Shown here: one piece after another, positions 8,989-18,060 of the stretch
How positions within the stretch are numbered: position 1 is the first letter of the stretch
Layout: the number at the start of each line of letters is the position of its first letter
Assembly (NCBI RefSeq): GCF_003675385.1
Contig: NZ_RCWZ01000005.1
Span: forward strand, 248,001 to 312,000
Source of the DNA: Mucilaginibacter kameinonensis
GTDB lineage: Bacteria > Bacteroidota > Bacteroidia > Sphingobacteriales > Sphingobacteriaceae
Reading direction: 5' to 3'
DNA length: 64,000 nucleotides
Notes under the pieces: generated by a model
Told to the model about the DNA's origin: nothing
The model's input: only the letters and a program-made list of their open reading frames with translations
Databases searched by the model: none
Program-made: the position numbers and the translations under genes

Positions 8989-9263
8989 CCCCCCGGCCTC
9001 TAAAAGGGGGAGTAACCTGTTAATTGACGGTTCCCTCCCTTGGGAGGGGTGCGTTAAGATTGCGCGTTGGCGGGGCGGGGTTTATACGTCTTTGCAACGA
9101 TAAGGCATCTCGCTGAAATCCCTCCCTACACCCTCCCAAGGGAGGGAATCGCACAATCCCACCCACTGAGAGCCTACTAGCCGTTTTTTGGATATTACTC
9201 TAACCCTAAAGGGAGAGTAAGCAGTATATTTGGGTAACAGAGGATTGTTCCCCCTTTAGGGGG
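8989..9263. repeat. Cluster of G/C-run palindromic repeats
   Basis: No gene is seen here. The interval contains several related elements: CCCCCCGG...AAAAGGGGGAG (8989-9012), CCCTCCCTTGGGAGGG (about 9033-9049), CCCTCCC...GGGAGGG (about 9121-9146) and CCCCCTTTAGGGGG (9250-9263). The last one overlaps the msrA stop codon. Similar elements occur at 25866-25895 and around 29070-29095. Confidence 0.6.
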
Positions 9264-9920
9264 TTAGGGGGCAAACTCAGGCTTAAGTTCCGCTTTCATT
9301 GCCTTCCTGAACTTTATTACTTTGGGCTCTGAAACAGCAAGGATATACGGCTGATCGGGATGAGATCGGTAATATCCCTGGTGATAGTTCTCAGCAGGAT
9401 AAAAAACTTTGAAAGGCACAACCTGGGTAACTACGGGATTGGCGTAATGCTTTGATTCATTCACCTTTTTTATGGTTACCTCAATTGTGTTTTTTTCCGC
9501 GTCGTTACGATAAAAAGCTATTGAGCGGTAATCTGTTCCTTCATCCGGCCCCTGGCGGTTAAGCGTAGTTGGATCATGCGCCGAAAAGAATGCTTCAACT
9601 AATTTATCAAAGCTAATCACTTTAGGATCATAATACACCTGCACCGTCTCGGCATGGTTGGTGTTATCAGAGCATACTTCCCTATAAGTTGGGTTTTTAG
9701 TATTGCCGCCCGCATAGCCGGATACTACTTTATTAACGCCCTTTAGTTCAGACATGGCTTCGCTCATGCTCCAGAAACAGCCGCCTCCAAAAGTTGCTAC
9801 CGCCTCTCCCGTTTTTGGTGGAGGTAACACGGCAAAATTATCGCCTTTTGATGCTTGTCCATCGGCACAACTGCTTAAAAACAGGAATATGCCTGCAGCG
9901 TATAAGAGCAACTTTTTCAT
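9264..9920 (-). CDS. msrA: Peptide-methionine (S)-S-oxide reductase, exported lipoprotein
   Basis: 218-residue MsrA, which reduces methionine-S-sulfoxide in proteins. The catalytic motif G-C-F-W is in FGGGCFWSMSEA, with the conserved GYAGG and NHAETVQV blocks and the late NYHQGYY segment. The N-terminus is a lipoprotein signal (LFLSSC, lipobox cysteine about residue 18), so this copy acts in the periplasm or on the outer membrane. The ATG at 9918-9920 is chosen over a GTG four codons upstream because it gives the clean MKKLLL signal. Its last codons CCC TAA lie within a GGGGGTTAGGGGG repeat, which supplies the stop. Confidence 0.93.
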   Translation of the reverse strand: MKKLLLYAAGIFLFLSSCADGQASKGDNFAVLPPPKTGEAVATFGGGCFWSMSEAMSELKGVNKVVSGYAGGNTKNPTYREVCSDNTNHAETVQVYYDPKVISFDKLVEAFFSAHDPTTLNRQGPDEGTDYRSIAFYRNDAEKNTIEVTIKKVNESKHYANPVVTQVVPFKVFYPAENYHQGYYRSHPDQPYILAVSEPKVIKFRKAMKAELKPEFAP

Positions 9921-9994
9921 AATGGATATCACTATTAATTTACTAATATACGATGCCTTGACACCAGCAGATGGTCACGCCCGTGTAAACAAGC

Positions 9995-10273
9995 TTAGGG
10001 CCTTTTTGCCTGCTGCATAAGCGATTTTTTCACCATAAAAAGGATTTCGCTCAGGCCATTGGTCTTGATCTCAAATGTGGTGGAAAGCAGCATCCCCATT
10101 TTATCTTTAGTAAAGCCCTTGCCCGCCATCCACTCCAGGTATGATACAGGTATATCGGCTATAATAGTCCCCTTGTATTTACCATAAGGCATTCGGGTTT
10201 GCACAATATCGATGAGGATTTTGGGGTCTGGTTGTAAATTTTCCACGGGGTAAAGGTAAAAACAAACCGCCAT
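9995..10273 (-). CDS. DUF3820 family protein
   Basis: 92-residue small cytoplasmic protein. The MPYGKYKG motif near residue 30, followed by IPVSYLEWMAGKGF, is the hallmark of the DUF3820 family, whose function is not firmly known. It begins 9 bp after the stop of the metallo-hydrolase gene and is probably co-transcribed with it. No metal or catalytic residues can be assigned with confidence. Confidence 0.8.
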   Translation of the reverse strand: MAVCFYLYPVENLQPDPKILIDIVQTRMPYGKYKGTIIADIPVSYLEWMAGKGFTKDKMGMLLSTTFEIKTNGLSEILFMVKKSLMQQAKRP

Positions 10274-10282
10274 GGTTACATC

Positions 10283-11218
10283 CTATTCCTGAAATCCGCG
10301 TATAATAAAAAATGTTGCCAGTGCTGCCGCTAAACCAACGGACGCTTTTAAAATGCCGCTGCTTACATATGGAGGAATGTATTTTACGCCCATTTCATCA
10401 GCAACGGCCGGGTGCTTAACATAGCGTCCGTCAGATGGTATTGCTACCTGCTCAAAATTATCCGCCAGTTCATGCAATTCGTCACGCAACTCACGACCAC
10501 GCATCACCGGGCCGTGGCCGGCCGCTACCGTACGTGGTTCAAGCGCAGTAAGTCTGCGAACTGATTCGGCTGCGGCTTTCCAATCGGTAGTAAAATACCT
10601 CGGCGGGCCAGTCAGTTTTTTGAGCGAACTAAAAGAATATAAAGCGGATTCGGCTTTAGTGGTAGAAAACGCGTCGCCGGCTATCAAGGTTGAATTTATC
10701 GGCAGAAACAAAGAAATATGTCCGGGTGTATGACCGGGAGTATGGATTACCTTCCATTCAGGTAGTTCCGGAATCCCTTCGTTCATATCGATAGCCTTTA
10801 CTTTGTTACCGAGGTTTATTGGCGCGGTAGGGAAAAATGTAGATAGGAGGCTCATCATCCCATCCCTCAATGAAGGATCGGCAGGTGGGTATGATGATAA
10901 GCCGGTTAAATACGGCAATTCCAGCGTATGAGCATAAACAGGAACGTTCCAGATTTTTAAAAGTTCTTCAAGGCCTCCGGCATGATCGGCATGGCCGTGT
11001 GTAAGTACAATGGCGGCCGGCCTTGTCCCTGGGCCAAAAAGATCTTCGGCCATAGCAATGATCTTGCTTGCCGAGCCCTTTAACCCGGTATCAACCAAAA
11101 CCCAGCCTTTGGCGGCTCCGGGACGGTTTGCAATCATATAAATATTAACGAATAGTAATTTGGTTCCCCATACCCTTTGCGATACCTGGAAATACTTTGT
11201 ACTGAGCCTTCTGTTCAT
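10283..11218 (-). CDS. MBL-fold metallo-hydrolase
   Basis: 311-residue metallo-beta-lactamase-fold hydrolase. The zinc-binding motif H-G-H-A-D-H is at about 77-82 in VLTHGHADHAGG, with further ligands H in HTPGHTPGH (about 162-170), D in IAGDAF and H in AAGHGPV. The C-terminal 30 residues contain a hydrophobic stretch (ASVGLAAALATFFI) that may act as a tail anchor. Substrate unknown; members of this group include lactonases and thioesterases. Leads a two-gene unit with the DUF3820 gene. Confidence 0.85.
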   Translation of the reverse strand: MNRRLSTKYFQVSQRVWGTKLLFVNIYMIANRPGAAKGWVLVDTGLKGSASKIIAMAEDLFGPGTRPAAIVLTHGHADHAGGLEELLKIWNVPVYAHTLELPYLTGLSSYPPADPSLRDGMMSLLSTFFPTAPINLGNKVKAIDMNEGIPELPEWKVIHTPGHTPGHISLFLPINSTLIAGDAFSTTKAESALYSFSSLKKLTGPPRYFTTDWKAAAESVRRLTALEPRTVAAGHGPVMRGRELRDELHELADNFEQVAIPSDGRYVKHPAVADEMGVKYIPPYVSSGILKASVGLAAALATFFIIRGFQE

Positions 11219-11383
11219 GGTTTATAATTGTTAACAAAACATAACTCCTGTATTAAAAGTTTTAGGTGAGTTAAATTTAAGAACAATTTTTATCAGCCTA
11301 AAAATAAATAAGATACCTGACTGAACGGTTTCAATGCAAACAGAAATTATCCAAACCGTGTTAGGTTAAAAATTATAGATACC

Positions 11384-11620
11384 ATGAAACAGCAATTTGA
11401 TGCTACACTTACCGGAACCGACAGTGAAATAGACGGAACTGCCCAACAAATAACACATGCTGATTACTCAGAAGCCTTTGAATTTAGATCGATAGATGGC
11501 ACGCTGCATTTGGTGATTGCCAAAGATGAGGATGGCGAATGGATAAGGATTGATGGCACCGAGCCTTACTTGTCAAGCTGGATTGATGAGCTTGCCGAAC
11601 AAGCAACAAGTCATGCCTAA
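11384..11620 (+). CDS. Small acidic hypothetical protein
   Basis: Unrecognised 78-residue acidic, soluble protein without signal peptide or membrane span. It is rich in D/E/T and ends in a helix-like ELAEQA segment. The reading frame is followed one base after its stop by a strong hairpin terminator, and it has its own 165-bp upstream region, both supporting a real gene. An ACGGTTT/AAACCGT inverted pair (11325-11331 and 11353-11359) lies upstream and could be an operator, but this is weak. Function not assignable. Confidence 0.65.
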   Translation: MKQQFDATLTGTDSEIDGTAQQITHADYSEAFEFRSIDGTLHLVIAKDEDGEWIRIDGTEPYLSSWIDELAEQATSHA

Positions 11621-11621
11621 T

Positions 11622-11661
11622 AAAAGAGAAAGCCGGATCATTTGACCCGGCTTTCTCTTTT
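11622..11661. terminator. Bidirectional terminator
   Basis: Perfect 15-bp inverted repeat (11622-11636 and 11647-11661), arms reading AAAAGAGAAAGCCGG and its complement, with a 10-nt loop. A and T tracts on both sides let it end both the small acidic gene and the convergent exuT operon. Confidence 0.9.
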
Positions 11662-11673
11662 AGAACTTATTGT

Positions 11674-12984
11674 TTAGTCCAGCTCAATTGGCTTCATTTT
11701 AGGCACTAAAAAGTGCATGATAAGCCATGCTAAAATGTAAGCGCTACCGCAAACAAAAAACATGATGTAATAGGCTATCTCAATTTTATGGATAGAACGA
11801 TAGTATACAAACAGATTTTTTTGTACGGCAAGCGATAAGAATACTCCGCCGATAGAGCCAAACATCCCTCCCAACCCGGTTACCGAGCCAATTGTACGTT
11901 TCGGAAACATATCCGAAACTGTTGTGAAAATATTGGCGCTCCAGGCCTGGTGTGCCGATGCAGCTATCCCGATTACGATTACCGCAAGCCACATATTTAT
12001 GCCGCCAAGAATTTGTGCGAATATGATTGGTATTACCGCCAGCGCATAAATAAACATGGAAGTTTTGCGGGCCTTAAATACGGGCCAGTTATTTTTAATC
12101 AGGTTCATGGGCAACCAACCGCCTCCAACACTGCCGAAAGTAGACATGGTGTAAACCAATGCTACGGGGATAGCTATTGCTGTGCCTTTCAAGTTATACT
12201 GGCTTTCCAGGAAATCAGGTAACCAAAACAGGTAAAACCACCAGATAGGATCCGTTAGAAACTTGCCAATAACAAACGCCCATGTTTGTTTAAAGGATAA
12301 CAGCTTGCCCCATGATATTTTCTTTTGCTCAGCGGGTTGCAGTATCTCTGCTTGGCTGTCGTGATCACTGTTAATATAATCAAGCTCGGCCTTTGATACT
12401 TTGCTGTGTTTAGAAGGCGCGCGGTAGATAACCTGCCATAGTACAAGCCATATAAAACCTATTGAGCCGGTTATGATAAAGGCCCATCTCCATCCCCATG
12501 TAACCGCGATAAATGGCACTGTTAAAGGGGCAACTATTGCACCGACGTTTGCACCCGAGTTAAAGATACCGGTCGCAAAAGCTCGTTCCTTTTTGGGAAA
12601 CCACTCGGCGACAGTCTTAATTGCTGCGGGAAAATTACCTGCTTCACTGATCCCCAATGCCGAACGTACTACGCCGAAGCCAAAGGTGCTACCGACGAAT
12701 GCATGGCACACTGCCGAAATACTCCATAACAGCGTTGAAAGGAAATATCCTAATTTGGTGCCTATTTTATCGATGATGCGGCCGGCGGCGAGCAGGCCTA
12801 TAGAGTACGCTATTTTAAATGCTATTTCAATATTGGCATAGTCACCATCGTTCCATTTAAATTCTTTTGTAAGGTCTGACTTAAGTAAACTGATCACTGC
12901 CCTGTCAAGATAATTGACAGTTGTTGCAAAAAACACCAGCGAGCAGATCACCCAGCGGTAGTTCCCAACTTTTTCTTCTCTCAT
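11674..12984 (-). CDS. exuT: MFS hexuronate transporter, ExuT/anion:cation symporter family
   Basis: 436-residue, 12-span major facilitator of the anion:cation symporter group. The N-terminal NYRW...NYLDRAVIS segment is the signature of the ExuT/GudP hexuronate and glucarate transporters, and the cytoplasmic loop motif GRIIDKIGTK sits after the second helix. It is the last gene of the uxaC-kdgK-eda-exuT operon (19 bp after eda), which makes glucuronate/galacturonate uptake the likely role. It ends at the bidirectional terminator. Substrate is inferred from context and family resemblance. Confidence 0.88.
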   Translation of the reverse strand: MREEKVGNYRWVICSLVFFATTVNYLDRAVISLLKSDLTKEFKWNDGDYANIEIAFKIAYSIGLLAAGRIIDKIGTKLGYFLSTLLWSISAVCHAFVGSTFGFGVVRSALGISEAGNFPAAIKTVAEWFPKKERAFATGIFNSGANVGAIVAPLTVPFIAVTWGWRWAFIITGSIGFIWLVLWQVIYRAPSKHSKVSKAELDYINSDHDSQAEILQPAEQKKISWGKLLSFKQTWAFVIGKFLTDPIWWFYLFWLPDFLESQYNLKGTAIAIPVALVYTMSTFGSVGGGWLPMNLIKNNWPVFKARKTSMFIYALAVIPIIFAQILGGINMWLAVIVIGIAASAHQAWSANIFTTVSDMFPKRTIGSVTGLGGMFGSIGGVFLSLAVQKNLFVYYRSIHKIEIAYYIMFFVCGSAYILAWLIMHFLVPKMKPIELD

Positions 12985-13003
12985 TATAATTTAGGTTAAC
13001 TGG

Positions 13004-13666
13004 CTATTTAATGGTTTGTACTATTTCCAGCAGCTTCAAGGTATCATTATACAGCTTATCGTACTCCTGGTTTTCAAGCACGTTTTTGCTGATGAGCTTA
13101 CTGCCCATACCCACCGCGCATACCCCAGCCTTAAACCAGGTACTGATGCTGTCATGGTTCAAATCAACCCCACCTGTTGGCATGAACAGCTGACCGGCAA
13201 ACAAATCCCTGATAGAGGATACAAACTCCGGCCCTAAAATATTGGCCGGGAATATTTTTATTAAAGCTGCACCATTTTGCTGAGCTAAATAGATCTCGGT
13301 TGGCGTCATACAGCCCGGAATCCATAAAAGGTTATGCTGTGCCGTTAGTTTTCCTACTTCCGGGTTAACAATTGGCGATACGATAAAATCAGCTCCTGCG
13401 GCAATAAAGGCTTCAGCTTCCTGAACACTTTTAATCGTTCCTATGCCCAATTCAAGGCCGGGCATTTCACCGTTGGCCAGGGCTTGTTTTAAAACTTTAA
13501 AATTTTCGAGGGCCGCTTCGCCACGGTTGGTATATTCAAATACCCTTATCCCTGCTTTGTACAGTGTACGGGTTATTTGCAGGCTCACCTCCGGATCTTT
13601 ATAAAAGAACAGCGGCAATGTTCCCTGTTTTAATATGGCATCAAGTACTATATCTTTTTTACTCAT
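13004..13666 (-). CDS. eda: KDPG/KHG aldolase
   Basis: 220-residue class I aldolase that splits 2-keto-3-deoxy-6-phosphogluconate into pyruvate and glyceraldehyde-3-phosphate. The catalytic base glutamate lies in FEYTNRG and the Schiff-base lysine in ALIKIFPAN; the phosphate-binding MPTGGVD loop follows. Length is typical. The start overlaps the kdgK stop by 4 bp (ATGA), so translation is coupled. It is the last catabolic step encoded in this uronate operon. Confidence 0.93.
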   Translation of the reverse strand: MSKKDIVLDAILKQGTLPLFFYKDPEVSLQITRTLYKAGIRVFEYTNRGEAALENFKVLKQALANGEMPGLELGIGTIKSVQEAEAFIAAGADFIVSPIVNPEVGKLTAQHNLLWIPGCMTPTEIYLAQQNGAALIKIFPANILGPEFVSSIRDLFAGQLFMPTGGVDLNHDSISTWFKAGVCAVGMGSKLISKNVLENQEYDKLYNDTLKLLEIVQTIK

Positions 13667-14694
13667 TGTTTCATAGCATTATAAATTTCATCAACTGTTT
13701 TGGTGGTCGCGTCGCCTTCAATAAACAGCTTTTCAAAAGCGGCTGCTGTAGCAAAATCCAGTAACTGCTGCGGATCCTGCTTGTTATAAAAGCCGTAAAT
13801 AAGTCCGGCCATAAAGCAATCCCCACTGCCTACTTTATCAACCACCGTTTCGGTAGTGTAAGTTGCCGAGTGATAAAAGCGGTTTCCCGTAAAAAGTGAA
13901 GTATAATATTCAACACCTTTACCTGCATCAAAACGAAATGTATTGGCAACAGCCCGGCAGCGCGGGTAAGCATCCATGATCTTTTCTGAGGAATAAAGTC
14001 CTTCTTTCAGATAAATACTTTGCTGGCCCGACTCGTGGATATCCGGCGTAACCGGAATGGCTAACATAGTTTCTTCGGCCCACACATTGCCCATTATGAT
14101 ATCAGCATATTGAACCAGTTTCGGCATGATCTCTACTGGCTTTTTGCCATACTGCCATAATTTGGGGCGATAATTAAGATCGACCGATATGGTGATATGT
14201 TTCCTGCTTGCGGCCTGTAAAACCTCCTCGCAAACATCAGCAGCCAGCTGGCTTAGGGCCGGGCAAATAGCGCTGAAATGAAACCAGCTTACGCCTTTAA
14301 GCACGGCATCCCAGTTAACCATGCCTGGCTTAAGATTGGCAAAGGATGAGCCCGCACGATCATATACAATGGCATTGTTCTTTACATCTTTACCACGGGT
14401 AAGGTAGTAAAGCCCTATCCTGTTACCGCTTTTATGTATGGCAGATGTGTCAATGTTTTTGTCCTGCAGGTAACTCATGATCTGTTCTGACAATGCGTTA
14501 TCGGGCAGGGCGGTAAAATATTTTATGGGCTGCTCCCATAAAGCCAAAGCATTGGCAACGTTTAGTTCGGCACCACCGATGAAAAATGGCAGCTTGTTTT
14601 TCGCCAGCCATTGGCCTTCGCCGTCCGGGCACATGCGCAGTAACAACTCACCGAATGACAGGATGCTCCCCTTTGTATTTTCGATATTGCTCAT
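13663..14694 (-). CDS. kdgK: 2-dehydro-3-deoxygluconokinase (PfkB family)
   Basis: 343-residue ribokinase/PfkB-fold sugar kinase. The N-terminal GGAELNVANALA segment is the substrate-binding signature, and the C-terminal catalytic box reads DKVGSGDCFMAG, where the aspartate in GSGD is the base and the usual DTxGAGD is slightly altered. Position between uxaC and eda points to phosphorylation of 2-keto-3-deoxygluconate to KDPG. It starts directly at the uxaC stop (no gap) and overlaps eda by 4 bp. Confidence 0.9.
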   Translation of the reverse strand: MSNIENTKGSILSFGELLLRMCPDGEGQWLAKNKLPFFIGGAELNVANALALWEQPIKYFTALPDNALSEQIMSYLQDKNIDTSAIHKSGNRIGLYYLTRGKDVKNNAIVYDRAGSSFANLKPGMVNWDAVLKGVSWFHFSAICPALSQLAADVCEEVLQAASRKHITISVDLNYRPKLWQYGKKPVEIMPKLVQYADIIMGNVWAEETMLAIPVTPDIHESGQQSIYLKEGLYSSEKIMDAYPRCRAVANTFRFDAGKGVEYYTSLFTGNRFYHSATYTTETVVDKVGSGDCFMAGLIYGFYNKQDPQQLLDFATAAAFEKLFIEGDATTKTVDEIYNAMKQ

Positions 14695-16095
14695 TTAAAA
14701 ATTGAAATAGTTTTTGGCGTTAAAATAGCAAATATCACTCACGATCTTACCCGTCCATTCAATATCATTTGGCAGTTCCCCGTTTTCAATATCATCACCC
14801 AAAAGGTTACAAAGCAGCCTGCGGAAATACTCATGTCTCGGGAACGACATAAAGCTCCGTGAATCGGTAAGCATACCCACCATGCGGCTTAATAAGCCCA
14901 TGTTTGATAAGGCGTTCATCTGTTTGATCATGCCATCCTTCTGATCCAGGAACCACCATGCCGAACCAAACTGCATTTTACCCGCTACCGAACCATCGTT
15001 ATAATTGCCTACCATGGTAGCAAATAACTCGTTATCCGCAGGATTAAGGTTATAAATAATGGTTTTCGCCAGTTGATTGGTAGTATCCAGCCTGTTCAGG
15101 AATTTAGATAATGCCCTGCCCTGTGTAAAATCGCCGATAGAGTCCCAACCGGTATCTGGTCCCAGATTGGTTAAAGCACGGGCATTGTTATTGCGCAGCG
15201 CTCCGAGGTGGAACTGTTGAACCCAGCCCTTCTCGTGATCCCAAACAGCGAAGTAATACAACATAGCCGATTTGAATTTCAGGATGTCCAACGGCAATAA
15301 CACTTCGTTGTTTCTTATTTTAATAAAGATCGCAGCTATCTCCGCATCGGTATAATCCTCAGCGTAGATCTGTTCCAGGCCATGATCCGATAGTTTGCAG
15401 CCATTCTCTGCAAAATAATCATGGCGGCTTTTAAGCGCTTTTAAATAATCATCGAAGTTTGAGATATCAATATTGGCAACAACTTGCAGCTGGTCGATGT
15501 ATTTGTTAAGTCCCGAGATATCATCAGCGTTCATGGCTTTATCCGGGCGATATGCCGGTAACACCTTTACGCTATAATTGTCCTGTTTCAACTTTTGATG
15601 ATGGCTGAGATTATCCAGCGGATCATCCGTGGTGCCAACAACCTCTACGTTTTTATTTTTAAGAATATTACGGATGCTAAACTCCGGCGATTGCAGTTTT
15701 TCATTACACTGAGCGTATATTTTTTGTGCAGATGCAGGTGAAAGCAATTCGGTGATGCCGAAATAACGCTGTAACTCGAGGTGAGTCCAGTGATATAACG
15801 GGTTTCTTAATGTGTATGGTACTGTTGCCGCCCAGGCTGTAAATTTTTCCTCGTCGGTTTTATTGCCGGTTATGTAGGCTTCATTGACCCCATTTGCCCG
15901 CATGGCGCGCCATTTGTAATGATCGCCATAAAGCCAGATCTGGGTTATGTTTTTAAAATTGATATCGTCGGCAATCTGGTCTGGCGGCAGATGGCAATGG
16001 TAATCAATTATAGGCTGATGACTGGCGAACTCATGGTATATTCGCTGCGCCGTTTTAGTTTGGAGTAAAAAATCCTGATCTAAAAAATTCTTCAT
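14695..16095 (-). CDS. uxaC: Glucuronate isomerase
   Basis: 466-residue uronate isomerase (amidohydrolase superfamily) that converts D-glucuronate to D-fructuronate and D-galacturonate to D-tagaturonate. Typical features are the early YHCHLPP metal-binding segment, the YLTGNKTDEEKF-like region and the late PRHEYFRRLLCNLLG block near the C-terminus. Length is normal. First gene of the operon uxaC-kdgK-eda-exuT. The pathway also needs a fructuronate/tagaturonate reductase and a mannonate/altronate dehydratase, which are absent from this window. Confidence 0.95.
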   Translation of the reverse strand: MKNFLDQDFLLQTKTAQRIYHEFASHQPIIDYHCHLPPDQIADDINFKNITQIWLYGDHYKWRAMRANGVNEAYITGNKTDEEKFTAWAATVPYTLRNPLYHWTHLELQRYFGITELLSPASAQKIYAQCNEKLQSPEFSIRNILKNKNVEVVGTTDDPLDNLSHHQKLKQDNYSVKVLPAYRPDKAMNADDISGLNKYIDQLQVVANIDISNFDDYLKALKSRHDYFAENGCKLSDHGLEQIYAEDYTDAEIAAIFIKIRNNEVLLPLDILKFKSAMLYYFAVWDHEKGWVQQFHLGALRNNNARALTNLGPDTGWDSIGDFTQGRALSKFLNRLDTTNQLAKTIIYNLNPADNELFATMVGNYNDGSVAGKMQFGSAWWFLDQKDGMIKQMNALSNMGLLSRMVGMLTDSRSFMSFPRHEYFRRLLCNLLGDDIENGELPNDIEWTGKIVSDICYFNAKNYFNF

Positions 16096-16206
16096 TGGTT
16101 ATTAACAGATGTAATACCAGGCTCAATGGTATTATAGTTTATACTTGTAAGGGGCAAATTACACATCATATAGGCAAGTTGGAAGTAATAAGTCCAAACA
16201 ATCCAC

Positions 16207-16218
16207 GCAAACGTTTTC
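16207..16218. promoter_or_regulatory. Possible LacI-family operator upstream of uxaC
   Basis: GCAAACGTTTTC contains an 8-bp palindrome AAACGTTT with a central CG, the form of LacI-family operators. It lies about 110 bp upstream of uxaC and a second AACGTT follows at 16223-16228. It differs from the operator at 21058-21069, so a different regulator may bind it. Confidence 0.4.
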
Positions 16219-16250
16219 GTTCAACGTTAAAACACATTTATTATAATAAA

Positions 16251-16283
16251 AAAAGGCGACAGGTACTAAACCCATCGCCTTTT
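16251..16283 (-). terminator. Terminator of the xylose operon
   Basis: AAAAGGCGA (16251-16259) pairs with TCGCCTTTT (16275-16283), followed on the minus strand by a T-rich tract. It lies just beyond the stop of the symporter gene at 16306. Confidence 0.85.
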
Positions 16284-16305
16284 ATAGCTATTGGTAAAAT
16301 TTATG

Positions 16306-18012
16306 CTACCAGAAAATTGAGTACAATGCTACTACGATACCTGTTACAATTAGTGCACCGGCTAAAAATCCTCTTGAAGTTTTAAACATTGAACTTTCAA
16401 TTTCAAGACCATTTGTAGTAACGCCCCTGGCCTGATCAATTTTCGATATAATGTACATACCGATAACGCAGATGATAAATACAAAGCCCATGCGGTCAAG
16501 GAAAGGGATTTCATAAAGCTGGGTTACCTTATCATCCTGTAGCGCCAACTTCGAAAATCCATATGGAGAAAGGAAGCTCAGATCAATAAACCTTGGGCAA
16601 AGTTTAAAGAAACATGAGAAGATGAAACCACCAACTGTTGCAAATAAAGCCGCGTTTGATGTAGCCTTTTTCCAGAAGAAACCAAGAATGAACATGGCAA
16701 AAATACCCGGAGATACAAAGCCTGTGTATTCCTGAATGTACTGGAAGCCTTGTTTACCTTCGCCCATTAATGCTTTACCAATAAGCTCAGATAACAGGAT
16801 GCCTAATAATAAGGCTACAAGAACAGAGATCTTACCCAGGTTAACCAGTTTCTTATCGGTAGCTTCAGGGTTGATAGCTTTTTTGTAAATATCTAACGTA
16901 AAGATGGTAGCAATACTGTTTGCTTTACCTGCCAACGAGGCTACAATTGCAGCAGTTAAGGCGGCAAATGAAAGACCTTTTAAACCGGTAGGCAATAAGT
17001 TTAACAACGATGGATATGCTTTGTTAGGATCCAATACACCCGATGAGCTCGCCATTTCCTGGTGGAACATGCCTTTTTGATATAAAAGGTAAGCGGCAAT
17101 ACCCGGCAACACCACAATAACCGGCATCAGCAATTTAAGGAAGGCGGCGAACAAGATACCACCGCGGGCGGTTTTTAGGTTTGCACCTAAAGCCCTTTGG
17201 GTGATGTACTGGTTACAGCCCCAATAGTTAAGGTTGGTGATCCACATACCGCCTATCAATACTGATAAGCCAGGCAGGTCCATATAGTTTGGATTATCCT
17301 TTTTGAAGATCATATGGAAGTGATCAGTAGCTTCGCTGTGCAGAATTTTGAAACCGTTCAGTAAGCCTGTGGTACCTTCTTTTTCGCTTAACAACGTAAG
17401 TGCGAGATAAGATGCCATTAAACCACCCAGTATAAGTACAGCTACCTGAATAACGTCGGTATATCCAATAACCTTCATACCTCCCAGCGTAATAACCGCC
17501 GAGAATATAGCAAGCAACCAGATACACAGGTGTATATCCAAACCGGAGATACCACTGATGGCCAAGGCGCCAAGGTAAAGGATTGACATTAAATTAACCA
17601 CAATATACAGCAGCAGCCAAAAGATAGCCATGATCATGGCTACTGTTCCGTTGTACCGCTGGTGCAGGAACTGTGGCATGGTAAAGATCTTATTTTTAAG
17701 ATATACCGGGATAAAGAAAACCGCCACAATGATAAGGGTAATAGCAGCCATCCACTCGTAGGTAGATATAGCTAAGCCCATTTTAAACGCAGACCCACTT
17801 GTACCTATAAATTGTTCGGCAGAGATATTTGAAGCGATTAATGATGCTCCAATGGCCCACCAGGTTAACGACCCTTCGGCCAAAAAATAGTCTTTTGAAG
17901 TGGCATCGGCGTTGTGTTTACGCTTATACACCCACCAGCCATAGCTGGCAACAATTATAAAGTAGATAAAGAAAACAGCATAATCGCCATTCGAGAGGGT
18001 TTTGAGGTTCAT
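16306..18012 (-). CDS. Sodium/sugar symporter (SSS family)
   Basis: 568-residue sodium:solute symporter with about 14 membrane spans, resembling SGLT-type sugar carriers. Visible features are an N-terminal span, LIASNISAEQFIGTSGSAF (the conserved first core helix with the sodium-site serines) and GCNQYITQRALGA, matching the sugar-binding region. Follows xylA by 48 bp on the same strand, so it likely imports xylose for xylA/xylB. The final 50 residues form another membrane helix. Substrate inferred from context. Confidence 0.88.
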   Translation of the reverse strand: MNLKTLSNGDYAVFFIYFIIVASYGWWVYKRKHNADATSKDYFLAEGSLTWWAIGASLIASNISAEQFIGTSGSAFKMGLAISTYEWMAAITLIIVAVFFIPVYLKNKIFTMPQFLHQRYNGTVAMIMAIFWLLLYIVVNLMSILYLGALAISGISGLDIHLCIWLLAIFSAVITLGGMKVIGYTDVIQVAVLILGGLMASYLALTLLSEKEGTTGLLNGFKILHSEATDHFHMIFKKDNPNYMDLPGLSVLIGGMWITNLNYWGCNQYITQRALGANLKTARGGILFAAFLKLLMPVIVVLPGIAAYLLYQKGMFHQEMASSSGVLDPNKAYPSLLNLLPTGLKGLSFAALTAAIVASLAGKANSIATIFTLDIYKKAINPEATDKKLVNLGKISVLVALLLGILLSELIGKALMGEGKQGFQYIQEYTGFVSPGIFAMFILGFFWKKATSNAALFATVGGFIFSCFFKLCPRFIDLSFLSPYGFSKLALQDDKVTQLYEIPFLDRMGFVFIICVIGMYIISKIDQARGVTTNGLEIESSMFKTSRGFLAGALIVTGIVVALYSIFW

Positions 18013-18060
18013 TGTTTTGGTTTGTCTTTGGGTTTAATATGTATGATTGACAATTATAAA

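Noticed and set aside
11325..11359. ACGGTTT/AAACCGT operator before the small acidic gene
   Set aside because: A 7-bp pair with a 21-nt gap is too weak to claim; recorded only in the gene entry.
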